Source: CAZFLN01 sp964519905
GTDB lineage: Bacteria; Patescibacteriota; Microgenomatia; UBA1400; UBA1396
NCBI GenBank assembly: GCA_964519905.1
Contig: CAZFLN010000003.1
Coordinates: forward strand, 1-64,000
DNA: 64,000 nt
Direction of reading: 5' to 3'
The notes under the pieces are model-generated. The model was not told where the DNA came from. It saw nothing but the letters and a program-made list of their open reading frames with translations, and did no database searches. Position numbers and translations under genes: made by a program. Shown one piece after another: positions 52,475 to 60,737 of this stretch (the stretch's first letter is position 1; each line of letters opens with the position of its first letter).

Positions 52475-53744
52475 ATGGATATCTCAACCGCAATTCCCCC
52501 GCTTTTTTTGGCTTTTTTCTGCGTTCTGGAGTGTGATCCTCTTGTCACTGTCATGGTGGTCATACGCTTTGGTTGATGGGAATCTTACCTTGCTCCCCTG
52601 GGAACCATTTATGCAGTGGCAAACAAGTCGTTGGCAAGCTCAAGCGAATTTTTCGCTGATTGCTTGGCAGTATGTTGGGATTGTTCTGGTCTGGTGGGGA
52701 ATGTTTTTATCTGTATTTGCCTTGTGGCACAAAGAATCAGTGCAAAAAGTTTCTTGGGCTTTTGGAGTGTTGTCTTTGACAGGAATTCTTTTCCTGTTTC
52801 TTGGACATAATGCTCACACTCGAGATATTTACAATTACCTTTTTAATGCCAAGATGTGGTTGAGTTACGGCGCGGATCCTCATATACGTACGGCGCTTGA
52901 ATTCTCATACGATCCCTGGACTCGTTTTATGCATAATACCCATATGCCAGCCCCATATGGATATGGCTGGACTCTCTGGTCATTTATTCCGTATATTCTT
53001 TCTGGAGCAGGGATGTCATTTTTACTTTCATATTTTGCTATGCGAGGTTGGATGGTTTTGGGACTGCTCTTGCTTTTGGTTGCCACCTGGTGGGCGGTTC
53101 AATCTCAGGTTTTCTCAAAATCAGAACGCTGGTGGCGTTGGGCATTGGTTGGCTTGCATCCACTTCTACTCATGGAAGCTGTTTTGAACGGTCACAACGA
53201 CGTGTGGATGATGGCTCCAGTGATTGTAGCCTACGGTATTGCCCTGAGACCTCGACAGCGATGGCATTGGATTGTGATTCTCTTTTTGTTGGCATTCTCT
53301 GCGTTTTTGAAGTTTGCAACCGTCGCCGTTTGGCCAATATTTGTCTTGTTTCTCTTGCAGGATGTTGTTACTCAGATGAAGATTGGAATTCCAAGAATAC
53401 TGTCTGTTTGGAAAAATTTTGGCATTCGGTACTCTGGAGATTTCGCCGCAGTGTGTATGGTGCTGCCACTGCTCACTCCGCGTTCAAAGTTTTTCCTCCC
53501 ATGGTATGCCGTTTGGTTTCTGGCCTGGTTGCCATTTGGTCGGCTAGAAGGAGTTCGGTGGATACTCTTGGGGTTAAGTTTTACGAGTATGCTTCGTTAC
53601 GTCCCATGGATGCTGGCGAACTATTCTTATGACTCTGCGACGATTCAGTCAGAGATGCAACTTATTACTTGGTCAGGATGTTTGCTAGGGTTGAGCTTGT
53701 GGATAGTGTGGCGAGTTATTCAATGGCGTAGATCACAAACATAA
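52464..53744 (+). CDS. Polytopic membrane glycosyltransferase (GT87/MptA-like)
   Basis: A 426-residue protein with about 12 membrane helices. Outside loop LFLGHNAHTRDIYNYLFNAKMWLSYGADPH and later VGLHPLLLMEAVLNGHNDVWMMAPVI, a pattern found in GT-C mannosyltransferases of the MptA/PimE type (conserved R-D-I-Y and N-G-H-N-D). Start at ATG 52464 inside the end of the previous gene. Tail-to-tail overlap of 29 bases with the UbiA-family gene. Confidence 0.75.
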   Translation: MLSKWISQPQFPRFFWLFSAFWSVILLSLSWWSYALVDGNLTLLPWEPFMQWQTSRWQAQANFSLIAWQYVGIVLVWWGMFLSVFALWHKESVQKVSWAFGVLSLTGILFLFLGHNAHTRDIYNYLFNAKMWLSYGADPHIRTALEFSYDPWTRFMHNTHMPAPYGYGWTLWSFIPYILSGAGMSFLLSYFAMRGWMVLGLLLLLVATWWAVQSQVFSKSERWWRWALVGLHPLLLMEAVLNGHNDVWMMAPVIVAYGIALRPRQRWHWIVILFLLAFSAFLKFATVAVWPIFVLFLLQDVVTQMKIGIPRILSVWKNFGIRYSGDFAAVCMVLPLLTPRSKFFLPWYAVWFLAWLPFGRLEGVRWILLGLSFTSMLRYVPWMLANYSYDSATIQSEMQLITWSGCLLGLSLWIVWRVIQWRRSQT

Positions 53745-54666
53745 CAAGAATTCCCCAAGCAATTGCCGCAACCAAAAGTGGTTTATCGCGCAGCAAGACG
53801 CGTTCTGGGGACTCTCCCTCATTTGATTCATAGACGAGTTGTAGATACCGCATGACTCCGTAAATCGTGAGTGGGACCGTAAGCATGAGAAGTTTTTGCG
53901 CCGAAAAAGCGCGAGGCAGAAACGCAAGGACTGGTGGGACCACGCCAGTAGAAATATCTGTTTCTTGTTGGAAGGCAAAGAGCGCATAGGTCAACCATGC
54001 CGCATTGGCGAACATACCTGTGTAAATATCGAGCAAACGCACGGAATAGGTGTTGAGCGCTTTGCGTGTGGCAAAACTTTTTCCGGACTCATCAACTCCT
54101 GTGAGCAGTGTTCGCTCACTTTGGCGCTTGGCCACCGCAATAAAGAGTGAGACAGAAATAACTGTCAGCAAGAACCAGACGCTCATGTGCAGATTTACGA
54201 CGACTGCTCCCGCGTATACTCGTACCATAAATCCCGCGGCAATGGAGAGCACATCAAGAATGGAAATATGCTTAAACACAAAGCTGTAGCTGACTTGCAA
54301 AGCGACATACGCCAACATCAGTAAAAACACAAACGGTGACAGCAACCAGCCGCCAAAAAGGGCTATGCTGACCAGCACTGAAGCGGCGATTCCGGCTGTA
54401 ACTGGTGAGAGCTTTCCACTTGCCAACGGGCGCTTTTTCTTGAAGGGATGTTTGCTATCGGATTCGCGATCAACAATATCATTGAGAACGTAGATCGACG
54501 AGGAAAGAAAACAAAACAAAATAAACGTTTCCGTGACTCTCCAAAAATAACTTGGGAAATCATAAAAGAAAAAACCAGAGAACACCAGAGCAGCGAAGAC
54601 AGCCAAGTTTTTTAACCATTGGCGCGGTCGGAAAGTCTTGAGGAGATAATAGAGCGTTGTAACCAT
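53716..54666 (-). CDS. UbiA-family prenyltransferase, decaprenyl-phosphate phosphoribosyltransferase (DPPR synthase)-like
   Basis: A 316-residue protein with about nine membrane helices. It contains LKTFRPRQWLKNLAVFAALVFSG and the metal/pyrophosphate site YVLNDIVDRESDSKHPFKKKRPLASG, which is the DPPR-synthase version (N-D-x-x-D-x-x-x-D-x-x-H-P-x-K-x-x-R-P) seen in mycobacterial UbiA Rv3806c. Those enzymes join PRPP to polyprenyl phosphate as the first step to polyprenyl-phospho-arabinose. A second acidic motif near 190 is RTLLTGVDESGK. Partners (DprE1/E2) are not visible in the window. Starts inside the WecA-like gene (55-base overlap). Confidence 0.85.
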   Translation of the reverse strand: MVTTLYYLLKTFRPRQWLKNLAVFAALVFSGFFFYDFPSYFWRVTETFILFCFLSSSIYVLNDIVDRESDSKHPFKKKRPLASGKLSPVTAGIAASVLVSIALFGGWLLSPFVFLLMLAYVALQVSYSFVFKHISILDVLSIAAGFMVRVYAGAVVVNLHMSVWFLLTVISVSLFIAVAKRQSERTLLTGVDESGKSFATRKALNTYSVRLLDIYTGMFANAAWLTYALFAFQQETDISTGVVPPVLAFLPRAFSAQKLLMLTVPLTIYGVMRYLQLVYESNEGESPERVLLRDKPLLVAAIAWGILVMFVIYAIE

Positions 54667-55706
54667 ACCAGCAGAGTGATAAAGATCAGTCCTGCAGCCA
54701 TCATAGCATATCGCTTGCCCTCACTGCGGAGGCTTAGAGCCAGGATTCCAAAGATGAGCGTGGTAAGCCAGTAAAATCGAGCTATCTGCGGAATACTCCA
54801 GCCTGAATCGAGCATGCGGTGGTGGAGGTGTCCTCGGTCTCCCCAGAACGGTGATTTGCCCGCCGCCAGGCGGCGGGTGACGGCAAAGACGGCGTCGGCG
54901 GTCGGGATCGCCAGGAGAAGTAAAACCGTGGCAAGTTTTGCCCCCGACAAAATAGCTAACACGGCTAGAAAGTATCCGGCCAGCGATCCCGCGGCGTATC
55001 CAGGCATCATTTTCTGTGGATATTTATTCCACATCAGCAAACCAAAGTAGGCTCCACTGACGCTCAGTGCCAAAATAGTCACTGGCCATTGGCTGGTATC
55101 TCCGGCAAATCGAAGACTCAGCAAGGCAATGACCAAGGCAGCAATTGTTACGAAGCCGGGAAGTTGCCCATCCACGCCTTTGGACCAGTTTACAGCGTTC
55201 ATGTTCCAGACAATCCACAAGAGCGCGAGTCCGTCGGCAATGGGAGAAAAAGAGGCCTGGTAACCGAGAATCGAAAAAACTTGTGTGCCAATGGTTAAGT
55301 CTATGGTTCCAGGACCAAATGGATTGGTGACATAGTCGATGCCCACTCCGCCAAGGATCACACAGCCAGCAGCCAAAAAATTGAGGAGCCAGCGAATAAG
55401 TGGGTGAATGTCGTAGCGGTCATCGAGTGTTCCGCTGATCAGGAGAATAATAGCCCCAAGAATGACGCCAAGAATGGCGGAATCCCAAGGCCAGAGCAAA
55501 AATCCTCCCAAAATGAGTCCAGCGGCAATCACGAGTCCTCCACCACGGGGAACCGGTGTGGTATGCACAGTTTTGGGATGGGAATTTTTATTGGGATCGT
55601 CAATCCAGCCAATTTGTGAATAGAGTCGAATCACCAATGGCGCGGCTGCGGTGGACAGAAAAGCGGATCCTGCCCAAAGCAGCCCAAAGAGTGCCGCGGG
55701 GTTCAT
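54612..55706 (-). CDS. MraY/WecA-family polyprenyl-phosphate GlcNAc/MurNAc-like 1-phosphate transferase
   Basis: A 364-residue protein with 10-11 membrane helices: PKTVHTTPVPRGGGLVIAAGLIL, ISGTLDDRYDIHPLIRWLLNFLAAG (D-D motif), WNMNAVNWSKGVDGQLPG (N-x-x-N-x-x-D catalytic patch), WGDRGHLHHRMLDSG (HxH loop of WecA/WbpL). The full D-x-x-D and HLHHR identify it as WecA/WbpL-type and not MraY. It starts a second lipid-linked glycan, next to the DPPR-like gene it overlaps. Confidence 0.9.
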   Translation of the reverse strand: MNPAALFGLLWAGSAFLSTAAAPLVIRLYSQIGWIDDPNKNSHPKTVHTTPVPRGGGLVIAAGLILGGFLLWPWDSAILGVILGAIILLISGTLDDRYDIHPLIRWLLNFLAAGCVILGGVGIDYVTNPFGPGTIDLTIGTQVFSILGYQASFSPIADGLALLWIVWNMNAVNWSKGVDGQLPGFVTIAALVIALLSLRFAGDTSQWPVTILALSVSGAYFGLLMWNKYPQKMMPGYAAGSLAGYFLAVLAILSGAKLATVLLLLAIPTADAVFAVTRRLAAGKSPFWGDRGHLHHRMLDSGWSIPQIARFYWLTTLIFGILALSLRSEGKRYAMMAAGLIFITLLVWLQRSIISSRLSDRANG

Positions 55707-56056
55707 AGGATAACTTTCATTATTCTCAGGAGCGCTAAGAGAAGCATTCCTTGTAAGAAACATACCGCCCACCAATTTAAGTGAGCGAGGTAGTTTTCGT
55801 GCTCAAGGTCGGTGACTCGTCCGTACAAAAATCCGATTACGAGAATCCATGTACTCAGCGCCGCGAAACTTACAACTGCCCAACTTGGAGCCAGTTGGTC
55901 CGTGAATTGGGTCAGTGAGTACCAGAGGGGAAGCGTTGTTGGGCCAATCCAGTACAGAAGTCCGCTGAGCGCACAGACACTGAACCAGAGAGCAGTGGAA
56001 ATTCCCATCAGTCGGTTATGCTTAAAGTCGTAGCGAGGGAAACGAATCTTGGCCAT
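55703..56056 (-). CDS. Small membrane protein
   Basis: A 117-residue protein with three or four hydrophobic segments (TALWFSVCALSGLLYWIG, AVVSFAALSTWILVIGFLYG, WWAVCFLQGMLLLALLRI) and no known family. It precedes the WecA-like gene with a 4-base overlap, so it belongs to that operon and may assist it. Confidence 0.65.
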   Translation of the reverse strand: MAKIRFPRYDFKHNRLMGISTALWFSVCALSGLLYWIGPTTLPLWYSLTQFTDQLAPSWAVVSFAALSTWILVIGFLYGRVTDLEHENYLAHLNWWAVCFLQGMLLLALLRIMKVIL

Positions 56057-56062
56057 ACGTGT

Positions 56063-56071
56063 ATTGTATCA
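56063..56071 (-). promoter_or_regulatory. Leaderless-type extended -10 promoter of the 56-53.7 kb operon
   Basis: Minus-strand TGA-TACAAT, 6 bases (acacgt), then ATG at 56056. Confidence 0.6.
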
Positions 56072-57706
56072 ATTCTGGAAAAGGTGCAGACTTGGGTTGT
56101 TTGGTAGAGCACCGCTTTCTGCAGAACTGCGATGGTAGATGATCATTTCACTCGTTTCGAGCACGGGTACATAATTTTGATTCATGTAGGTTTTTAGTTC
56201 TGGCCAGAGGGACTCTTTTTTCATTTCAACAATAATTTTTGGTTCTGCCGCGATGACATCTTGGAGTACTTCATCATAGTTCTTGAGATCGTGTATATGG
56301 AAGGCTACAGTAAAACGACTGGCCGGATGACGCTGTGCTTGCGCGTAGAGAGTTGGGTTTGTACCCCAAATAAAAATAGGATCACCAGATGGAACAACAC
56401 TCTGGATGTATGGCACGAGAGTTTCATTTTGCGGAACGATTCCGTTGAATCGAGCGCGATACTCAGCTGGTTGGGTGTGTCCAGTGAGAAGTTTCCAGGC
56501 GTTTTCGTAGTACTGTCGTGTGGGATAGTGTCCGAATCCAATAAGCTCAGAGGCTCCCCAGAAAAGAAAGAATGTTACGAGGATTCCCCCTCGAGTTAGC
56601 CAGCCGGTGCTTGTCTGAATGAACCAACCCACAAGAAGTGCCATTGGTGGCACGACTTGGATCAGATAGTGCGGATAGGGCCGATTGGATAATAGTGCGC
56701 CAAACAGCGCCGCAACCAGCCAGAACATGGTCCAGGCTGGGAGTGCTTGTTTGGGAAACTTCCAAGTCAGAAGCAGTGCCAGGAGGAAACTTGAGATGAG
56801 TACCATTGTTTTGCCTGGCAAACTGAGAAGAAACAGCAAAGCCGGGTTTTGAACTGGCAGTGACCATGTTCCAGTGTAATGGAAGTTGTAGAGCAGTCCA
56901 AATTCAAGATACTCTGTCCCCGCGCCTCGCACCCAGAAATAGAGGATGGAGAGGAGCAGAGGAGTAACGAAACCAGCAGTGAGTGCCAAGCCATGGGCCA
57001 AGAGTATTTGCAGATTTTTGAAAGGTGATTTTTTCCTAGATTTAAGCGAGAGAAGGAACGAAAAAATCACCACACTGCCTATGGCTCCAAGATCCAGAAT
57101 AGCAGGCACTTTTGTGAGCAATGCCAAGCCGACGACTGCTCCAGCAGCACCAAATCTCCAGAGTTGGTACCCAGGCGCAACAGGTGCTTTCTTATTTTCC
57201 AGTGTTTTCCACCAGCCAGCACGAGCGAGCCACCACATACCAGCCAACAAAAATCCAAGCACAAAGAGTTCCCCATTTGGAATATTTCCTTCCCAGCGAG
57301 GCAGACAGGTGGCGAGTACAAATATTCCAGTTGCGAGCCACGTTCCCCAACGATTCAACCAGCGTTTCGCAAGAAGATAGAAAAAGGTAGTACTTGCCAA
57401 GCTCCAGACTATATTGAGCACTCGGAACCAAAACTGATCCGGAACCATTGCCAGGTAATAAATAATCGGAGTCTTATGATCAACGATGTCCCTGTACAGA
57501 ATGGCTCCATTGCGGAGTGCAGTTCCTATGGTGAGATAGATGGCTTCGTCACCGTACCAGTAGGGCTCTGCTAAGTTGGGGATTCGCAAAAGCAGATTCA
57601 GTGCCAGGAATATTAACAAGGCTTCCTGATTATTCGCCCAGGTATTGAATTGAAGAAATCGAGTTTTGATACTTTGCCACGAAAGAGTGTGTGAGACACG
57701 AGACAT
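56069..57706 (-). CDS. GT39-family membrane glycosyltransferase (PMT-like)
   Basis: A 545-residue protein with about 12 membrane helices. First outside loop is NLAEPYWYGDEAIYLTIGTALRNGAILYRDIVDHKTPIIYYLA, with the GDE acidic motif and D-H-K-P-P-like D-H-K-T-P motif of classical GT39 enzymes. It uses polyprenyl-phosphate mannose or another lipid-linked sugar. The soluble C-terminus has FIWGTNPTLYAQAQRHPASRF. Start at ATG 57706 (a TTG six bases upstream lies in the promoter gap). Confidence 0.87.
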   Translation of the reverse strand: MSRVSHTLSWQSIKTRFLQFNTWANNQEALLIFLALNLLLRIPNLAEPYWYGDEAIYLTIGTALRNGAILYRDIVDHKTPIIYYLAMVPDQFWFRVLNIVWSLASTTFFYLLAKRWLNRWGTWLATGIFVLATCLPRWEGNIPNGELFVLGFLLAGMWWLARAGWWKTLENKKAPVAPGYQLWRFGAAGAVVGLALLTKVPAILDLGAIGSVVIFSFLLSLKSRKKSPFKNLQILLAHGLALTAGFVTPLLLSILYFWVRGAGTEYLEFGLLYNFHYTGTWSLPVQNPALLFLLSLPGKTMVLISSFLLALLLTWKFPKQALPAWTMFWLVAALFGALLSNRPYPHYLIQVVPPMALLVGWFIQTSTGWLTRGGILVTFFLFWGASELIGFGHYPTRQYYENAWKLLTGHTQPAEYRARFNGIVPQNETLVPYIQSVVPSGDPIFIWGTNPTLYAQAQRHPASRFTVAFHIHDLKNYDEVLQDVIAAEPKIIVEMKKESLWPELKTYMNQNYVPVLETSEMIIYHRSSAESGALPNNPSLHLFQN

Positions 57707-57713
57707 ACACAAC

Positions 57714-57722
57714 AGTGTACCA
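57714..57722 (-). promoter_or_regulatory. Leaderless-type extended -10 promoter of the GT39 gene
   Basis: Minus-strand TGG-TACACT, 7 bases, ATG at 57706. Confidence 0.45.
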
Positions 57723-57763
57723 GCTTGCAGAAGAGGCGGAAACTCGAAAAATGACCGAATTTT

Positions 57764-57772
57764 TGGTATAAT
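57764..57772 (+). promoter_or_regulatory. Extended -10 promoter of ssrA
   Basis: TGG-TATAAT, 42 bases upstream of the mature 5' end, so a leader is removed (presumably by RNase P). Confidence 0.7.
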
Positions 57773-57814
57773 AAATAGGTGCGAATTTTTGCAATCAGAA
57801 ATTCACACAGTTCT

Positions 57815-58200
57815 GGGGATGCATTGCGTTGACGGAACGAGATCGTGAACAGGAGCATGCCGAATTCTCCCGCGTTATGGGGGAGGCTTTTATCTGCCAA
57901 TAAGATTTCATCTCTCGTGAACCGAGTAGCTACGGCTGTCTTTGGTTCCGAGTCTGCTTACGCTTTCGCGTAAACCAGATGTCGACTCATTCATCGTCTT
58001 AGCGTGAGTGAACTCGGCAAAAACCCAGCTAAGATGCGTGTGTCGTTCTGCCCTTTGAGGAACGCGCACTAAGACACGCATTGGCGCCAAGTGTACGTTG
58101 GATCACTCACGACACTTGGTTTAAGCAAAAGTGATCTGAGCATGGAGTGCCTGTTTATTTTCTCTTTCAGACTCGGGGTCGCTCCCCGACATCTCCACCA
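57815..58200 (+). ncRNA. ssrA: Transfer-messenger RNA (one-piece tmRNA)
   Basis: The 386-base RNA has a tRNA-like end: GGGGATG (57815-57821) pairs with CATCTCC (58190-58196), followed by an encoded ACCA, and a T-arm CGGGG/CCCCG. Downstream of a pseudoknot-like block (GGAG...CTCC, GCC...GGC) is an open tag frame from GCC 57896 to TAA 57971-57973, 25 codons, ending in ...FGSESAYAFA, a hydrophobic Ala-terminated degron. The stop codon lies in the hairpin TTACGC-TTTC-GCGTAA, as in other tmRNAs. The resume codon GCC is inferred from frame and distance to the pseudoknot; the tag is long compared with about 10 codons in E. coli. It rescues stalled ribosomes with SmpB. Confidence 0.92.
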
Positions 58201-58208
58201 GTTTTTTT
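58190..58208 (+). terminator. Possible T-run termination after ssrA
   Basis: Seven T (58202-58208) directly follow the CCA end; the tRNA-like acceptor/T-arm stem may serve as the hairpin. Confidence 0.4.
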
Positions 58209-58213
58209 GATGT

Positions 58214-58840
58214 TTATGCTCTTGCCACTGTGAGCGCATATATGTTTCTCACTCCAGCAGCGTTGAGAGCTCGAGCGCACGCACTGAGTGTGGCTCCTGT
58301 TGTGTGGACATCGTCTACCAGGCAAACGGTTTTGTACTGACTGCGTCGTGTACATCGAAACGCGGTGGTAATGTGGTGACGGTGATTTTTATCTTGTCCC
58401 GCCTGCGACTGCTGCCAGTGGGTTCGGTGTAGGAGTGTTGTGTCCGTGGGAATGCCTGATCGACAAGAAAGACGTTCTGCGAGCAGAACTGTCTGATTGA
58501 ATCCTCGAGCGCGCTGGCGCTTGGGGTGGAGAGGGACTGGGATGAGTGCTTCTATTTTGTGTTGGTGGAGCCAAGGTTGGCTTTGCTGCGCCAGCGCGTC
58601 TCCCAGCGGCTGAGCAAGTACTCGTGCTCGTTTGTACTTATAGGTATGGAGGATTTTTGCCATGTGCTCGTCGTACTCACAGAGACTCCAGATTTTTCGC
58701 AGACTTGGATGGGCGAGTTTGGGCAGGACTTCTGGCCGATCACACCAAGACATTCTGCGCCAGCAACGGGCGCAAATCCATTTCCTGAATCGCCCACACC
58801 CTTGGCAAAACGGTGGAAACAATATATCGAGGATATGCAT
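58214..58840 (-). CDS. comF: ComF family protein (phosphoribosyltransferase-like)
   Basis: A 208-residue protein: N-terminal zinc-finger-like FPPFCQGCGRFRKWICARCWRRM, then a type I phosphoribosyltransferase core ALIPVPLHPKRQRARGFNQTVLLAERLS and VCLVDDVHTTGATLSACARAL (PRPP loop). ComFC takes part in natural DNA uptake, probably in the cytoplasm with ComFA; many non-competent bacteria also have it. CPR bacteria often keep com genes for DNA uptake. Start ATG 58840; a TTG 3 bases upstream could also work. Confidence 0.9.
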   Translation of the reverse strand: MHILDILFPPFCQGCGRFRKWICARCWRRMSWCDRPEVLPKLAHPSLRKIWSLCEYDEHMAKILHTYKYKRARVLAQPLGDALAQQSQPWLHQHKIEALIPVPLHPKRQRARGFNQTVLLAERLSCRSGIPTDTTLLHRTHWQQSQAGQDKNHRHHITTAFRCTRRSQYKTVCLVDDVHTTGATLSACARALNAAGVRNIYALTVARA

Positions 58841-58896
58841 CAATCAGACAGTAGCAGTTAAATCAAACAACATTTGTACAAAATCTCGCTTTCCCC

Positions 58897-58902
58897 TACA
58901 AT
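58897..58902 (+). promoter_or_regulatory. Leaderless-type -10 box of the DedA gene
   Basis: TACAAT, 6 bases (gacgga), then ATG at 58909. Confidence 0.5.
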
Positions 58903-58908
58903 GACGGA

Positions 58909-59580
58909 ATGGAAGAAATGCTCGCCCCGCTTATTAATTGGATTGAGTCGCTCGCCACGAGTGTCAGTCTCGAAGTTTTTGTGGTAGTGGGAGCGTTCTT
59001 AGAAGAGCTGATTGCTCCGATTCCTTCTCCGTTTGTGATGACTACTGCTGCCGTGCTGGCACAAGTCCAAGGGTATACTTGGATGCATCTTGGATTCTTG
59101 ATCCTGCTCGCCACTGCTGCCAAAACGCTCTCTACGTACTGTGTGTACGTGATTGCTGATAAAGCAGAAGATGTGGTGATCGGGCGTTTTGGAAAGTATT
59201 TTGGCGTTTCCCACGGTCACATTGAAAGTCTTGGCAAGATGTTGACCAAGTCTTGGTGGGATGATGTGCTGCTGCTGATCGCTCGCTCGGTGCCGATTAT
59301 CCCAACCTTCCCAGTTTCTGTTGGTGCGGGTGTGATCAAGTACAACGTTCGCTCGTACGTGCTAATGACATTTATTGGAACATTTATTCGAAACATTATT
59401 TATCTTTGGGTCGCGTACTTTGGCTGGAATGGTTTCCAAGCCATTCGCCGAGATCTGTGGGAACACCCACTGTGGCTGGCGATTGGTGTGATTGTTTTGC
59501 TCTTGATCTTCATCTGGATTATGCGGGCCAAAGATACGCTCTGGGAGCGAATTCTGCGCAGAAATCCGTTTCAAAAGTAG
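58909..59580 (+). CDS. DedA-family membrane protein
   Basis: A 223-residue protein with about five hydrophobic segments. It contains VVGAFLEELIAPIPSPFVMTTAAVLA (DedA reentrant loop with E-x-x-x-P-x-P), GKYFGVSHGHIESLGKM, and LIARSVPIIPTFPVSVGAGVIKYNVRSYVLMTFIGTFIRN (the conserved R and G-x-x-R area). DedA proteins flip or help distribute polyprenyl phosphate and phospholipids, consistent with the heavy use of lipid carriers in this genome region. Confidence 0.87.
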   Translation: MEEMLAPLINWIESLATSVSLEVFVVVGAFLEELIAPIPSPFVMTTAAVLAQVQGYTWMHLGFLILLATAAKTLSTYCVYVIADKAEDVVIGRFGKYFGVSHGHIESLGKMLTKSWWDDVLLLIARSVPIIPTFPVSVGAGVIKYNVRSYVLMTFIGTFIRNIIYLWVAYFGWNGFQAIRRDLWEHPLWLAIGVIVLLLIFIWIMRAKDTLWERILRRNPFQK

Positions 59581-59634
59581 TGTTTGTTGCGAATTTTTAG
59601 CAGAAGATTTTCAGAGAAGGATTTTCCGGTCTGA

Positions 59635-59643
59635 TGATACAAT
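59635..59643 (+). promoter_or_regulatory. Extended -10 promoter of tRNA-Ser
   Basis: TGA-TACAAT, about 38 bases before the mature 5' end of the tRNA. Confidence 0.5.
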
Positions 59644-59681
59644 ATGACAACACGACAAAGAGTTTTTACTCTTCGTTCCTT

Positions 59682-59768
59682 GGAAGGGTCGCATAGTGGT
59701 CGAGTGCGGTAGTCTTGAAAACTACTGAGGGTTTACGCTCTCCGTGGGTTCGAATCCCACCCCTTCCG
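59682..59768 (+). tRNA. tRNA-Ser (anticodon TGA)
   Basis: An 87-base class II tRNA: acceptor GGAAGGG/CCCTTCC, anticodon stem GTAGT/ACTAC with loop CTTGAAA (anticodon TGA, reads TCA), a long variable arm, T stem GTGGG/CCCAC with TTCGAAT, discriminator G. The CCA end is not encoded (next CAA). The AT-rich cassette begins directly downstream. Confidence 0.96.
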
Positions 59769-59898
59769 CAAGTCTTTCTCGCTTTCCCATTCGCTGCTAT
59801 ACATGGAATAATTTGATGTATGGTGTACTATATGTTGTAAACTCACATCTCAGTTTTCCTTGTTTTTTTATGTAGTATGTAGAAGAAAAAATTTGTTT

Positions 59899-60729
59899 AT
59901 GAAAAATGCACATTTTTTAAATGGTCAAATTGTCTCTGAGGATGATCTACAGATATCACCACGAGATTTGGGCTATTCCCGTGGATATGCTGTTTTTGAA
60001 TTTATGCTTGCTCATAAAGGTCGTCCGTTTATGCTTGATAAGCATATGGATAGATTGTTTGCTTCTTGTGAGTCAATAGCACTTACTCTACCTTGGTCAA
60101 AAGAGCAAATTTCTGAATGGGTACTAAAAACTCTTGATGCAAATAAGTCTAAAGAAGAAAAAGTTATACGTATCATAATTTCCGGGGGACCATCTGAGAC
60201 ACTTGTTCCTGCAAGTATGCCCACCATAGTGATGGTGGTTGATTCTCGTCTTGGAGGCCTCCCTGAAGAATATGAAAAGGGCGTTCATGTTTTGCTTTCT
60301 GAATTTCAAAGGTATGAGCCTCAAGCTAAAACAAATAATTATATTGAAGCAGTTCGGCAGTTTAGATCCATACCTAAGGATATTCATGAAGTTATATATC
60401 ATTCCGAAAATATGGTGCGTGAAGGAACAAGGTGTAATGTGTTTGCATTGGTAAATGGTACTTTGGTCACTCCTAGAACTGGTATTTTGGAAGGAATCAC
60501 AAGAAGTGTAATACTTAATGAATTACAACTGTCCCTACCAGTTGAGACGAGAGATTTTTCTGTAAAAGAATTACTTGAATCTCCAGAAGTATTCATCACT
60601 GCAACAAGTAAGGAAGTGATGCCAGTAACTAAGCTGAACAACCAACTTGTGGGAGATGGTTTAGTAGGTCCCGTCACCAAAGAGGTAATGAGTAAGTTCC
60701 GCGCTTTTTTTGAGTCAGATCTTTGGTAG
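59899..60729 (+). CDS. Class IV (fold-type IV) PLP-dependent aminotransferase
   Basis: A 276-residue member of the BCAT/D-amino-acid aminotransferase/ADC lyase superfamily. Visible: FLNGQIVSEDDLQISPRDLGYSRGYAVFEFML (N-terminal), QRYEPQAKTNNYIEAVRQFR with the predicted PLP lysine K144, SENMVREGTRCNVFAL with E175 near the pyridine nitrogen, and VTPRTGILEGITRSVILNEL (phosphate site). Start at ATG 59899, because the longer frame begins before the promoter region; no strong ribosome site. Visibly AT-rich codons, unlike most genes upstream. First gene of the cassette, same strand as tRNA-Ser. Confidence 0.9.
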   Translation: MKNAHFLNGQIVSEDDLQISPRDLGYSRGYAVFEFMLAHKGRPFMLDKHMDRLFASCESIALTLPWSKEQISEWVLKTLDANKSKEEKVIRIIISGGPSETLVPASMPTIVMVVDSRLGGLPEEYEKGVHVLLSEFQRYEPQAKTNNYIEAVRQFRSIPKDIHEVIYHSENMVREGTRCNVFALVNGTLVTPRTGILEGITRSVILNELQLSLPVETRDFSVKELLESPEVFITATSKEVMPVTKLNNQLVGDGLVGPVTKEVMSKFRAFFESDLW

Positions 60730-60737
60730 TTTTTTTG

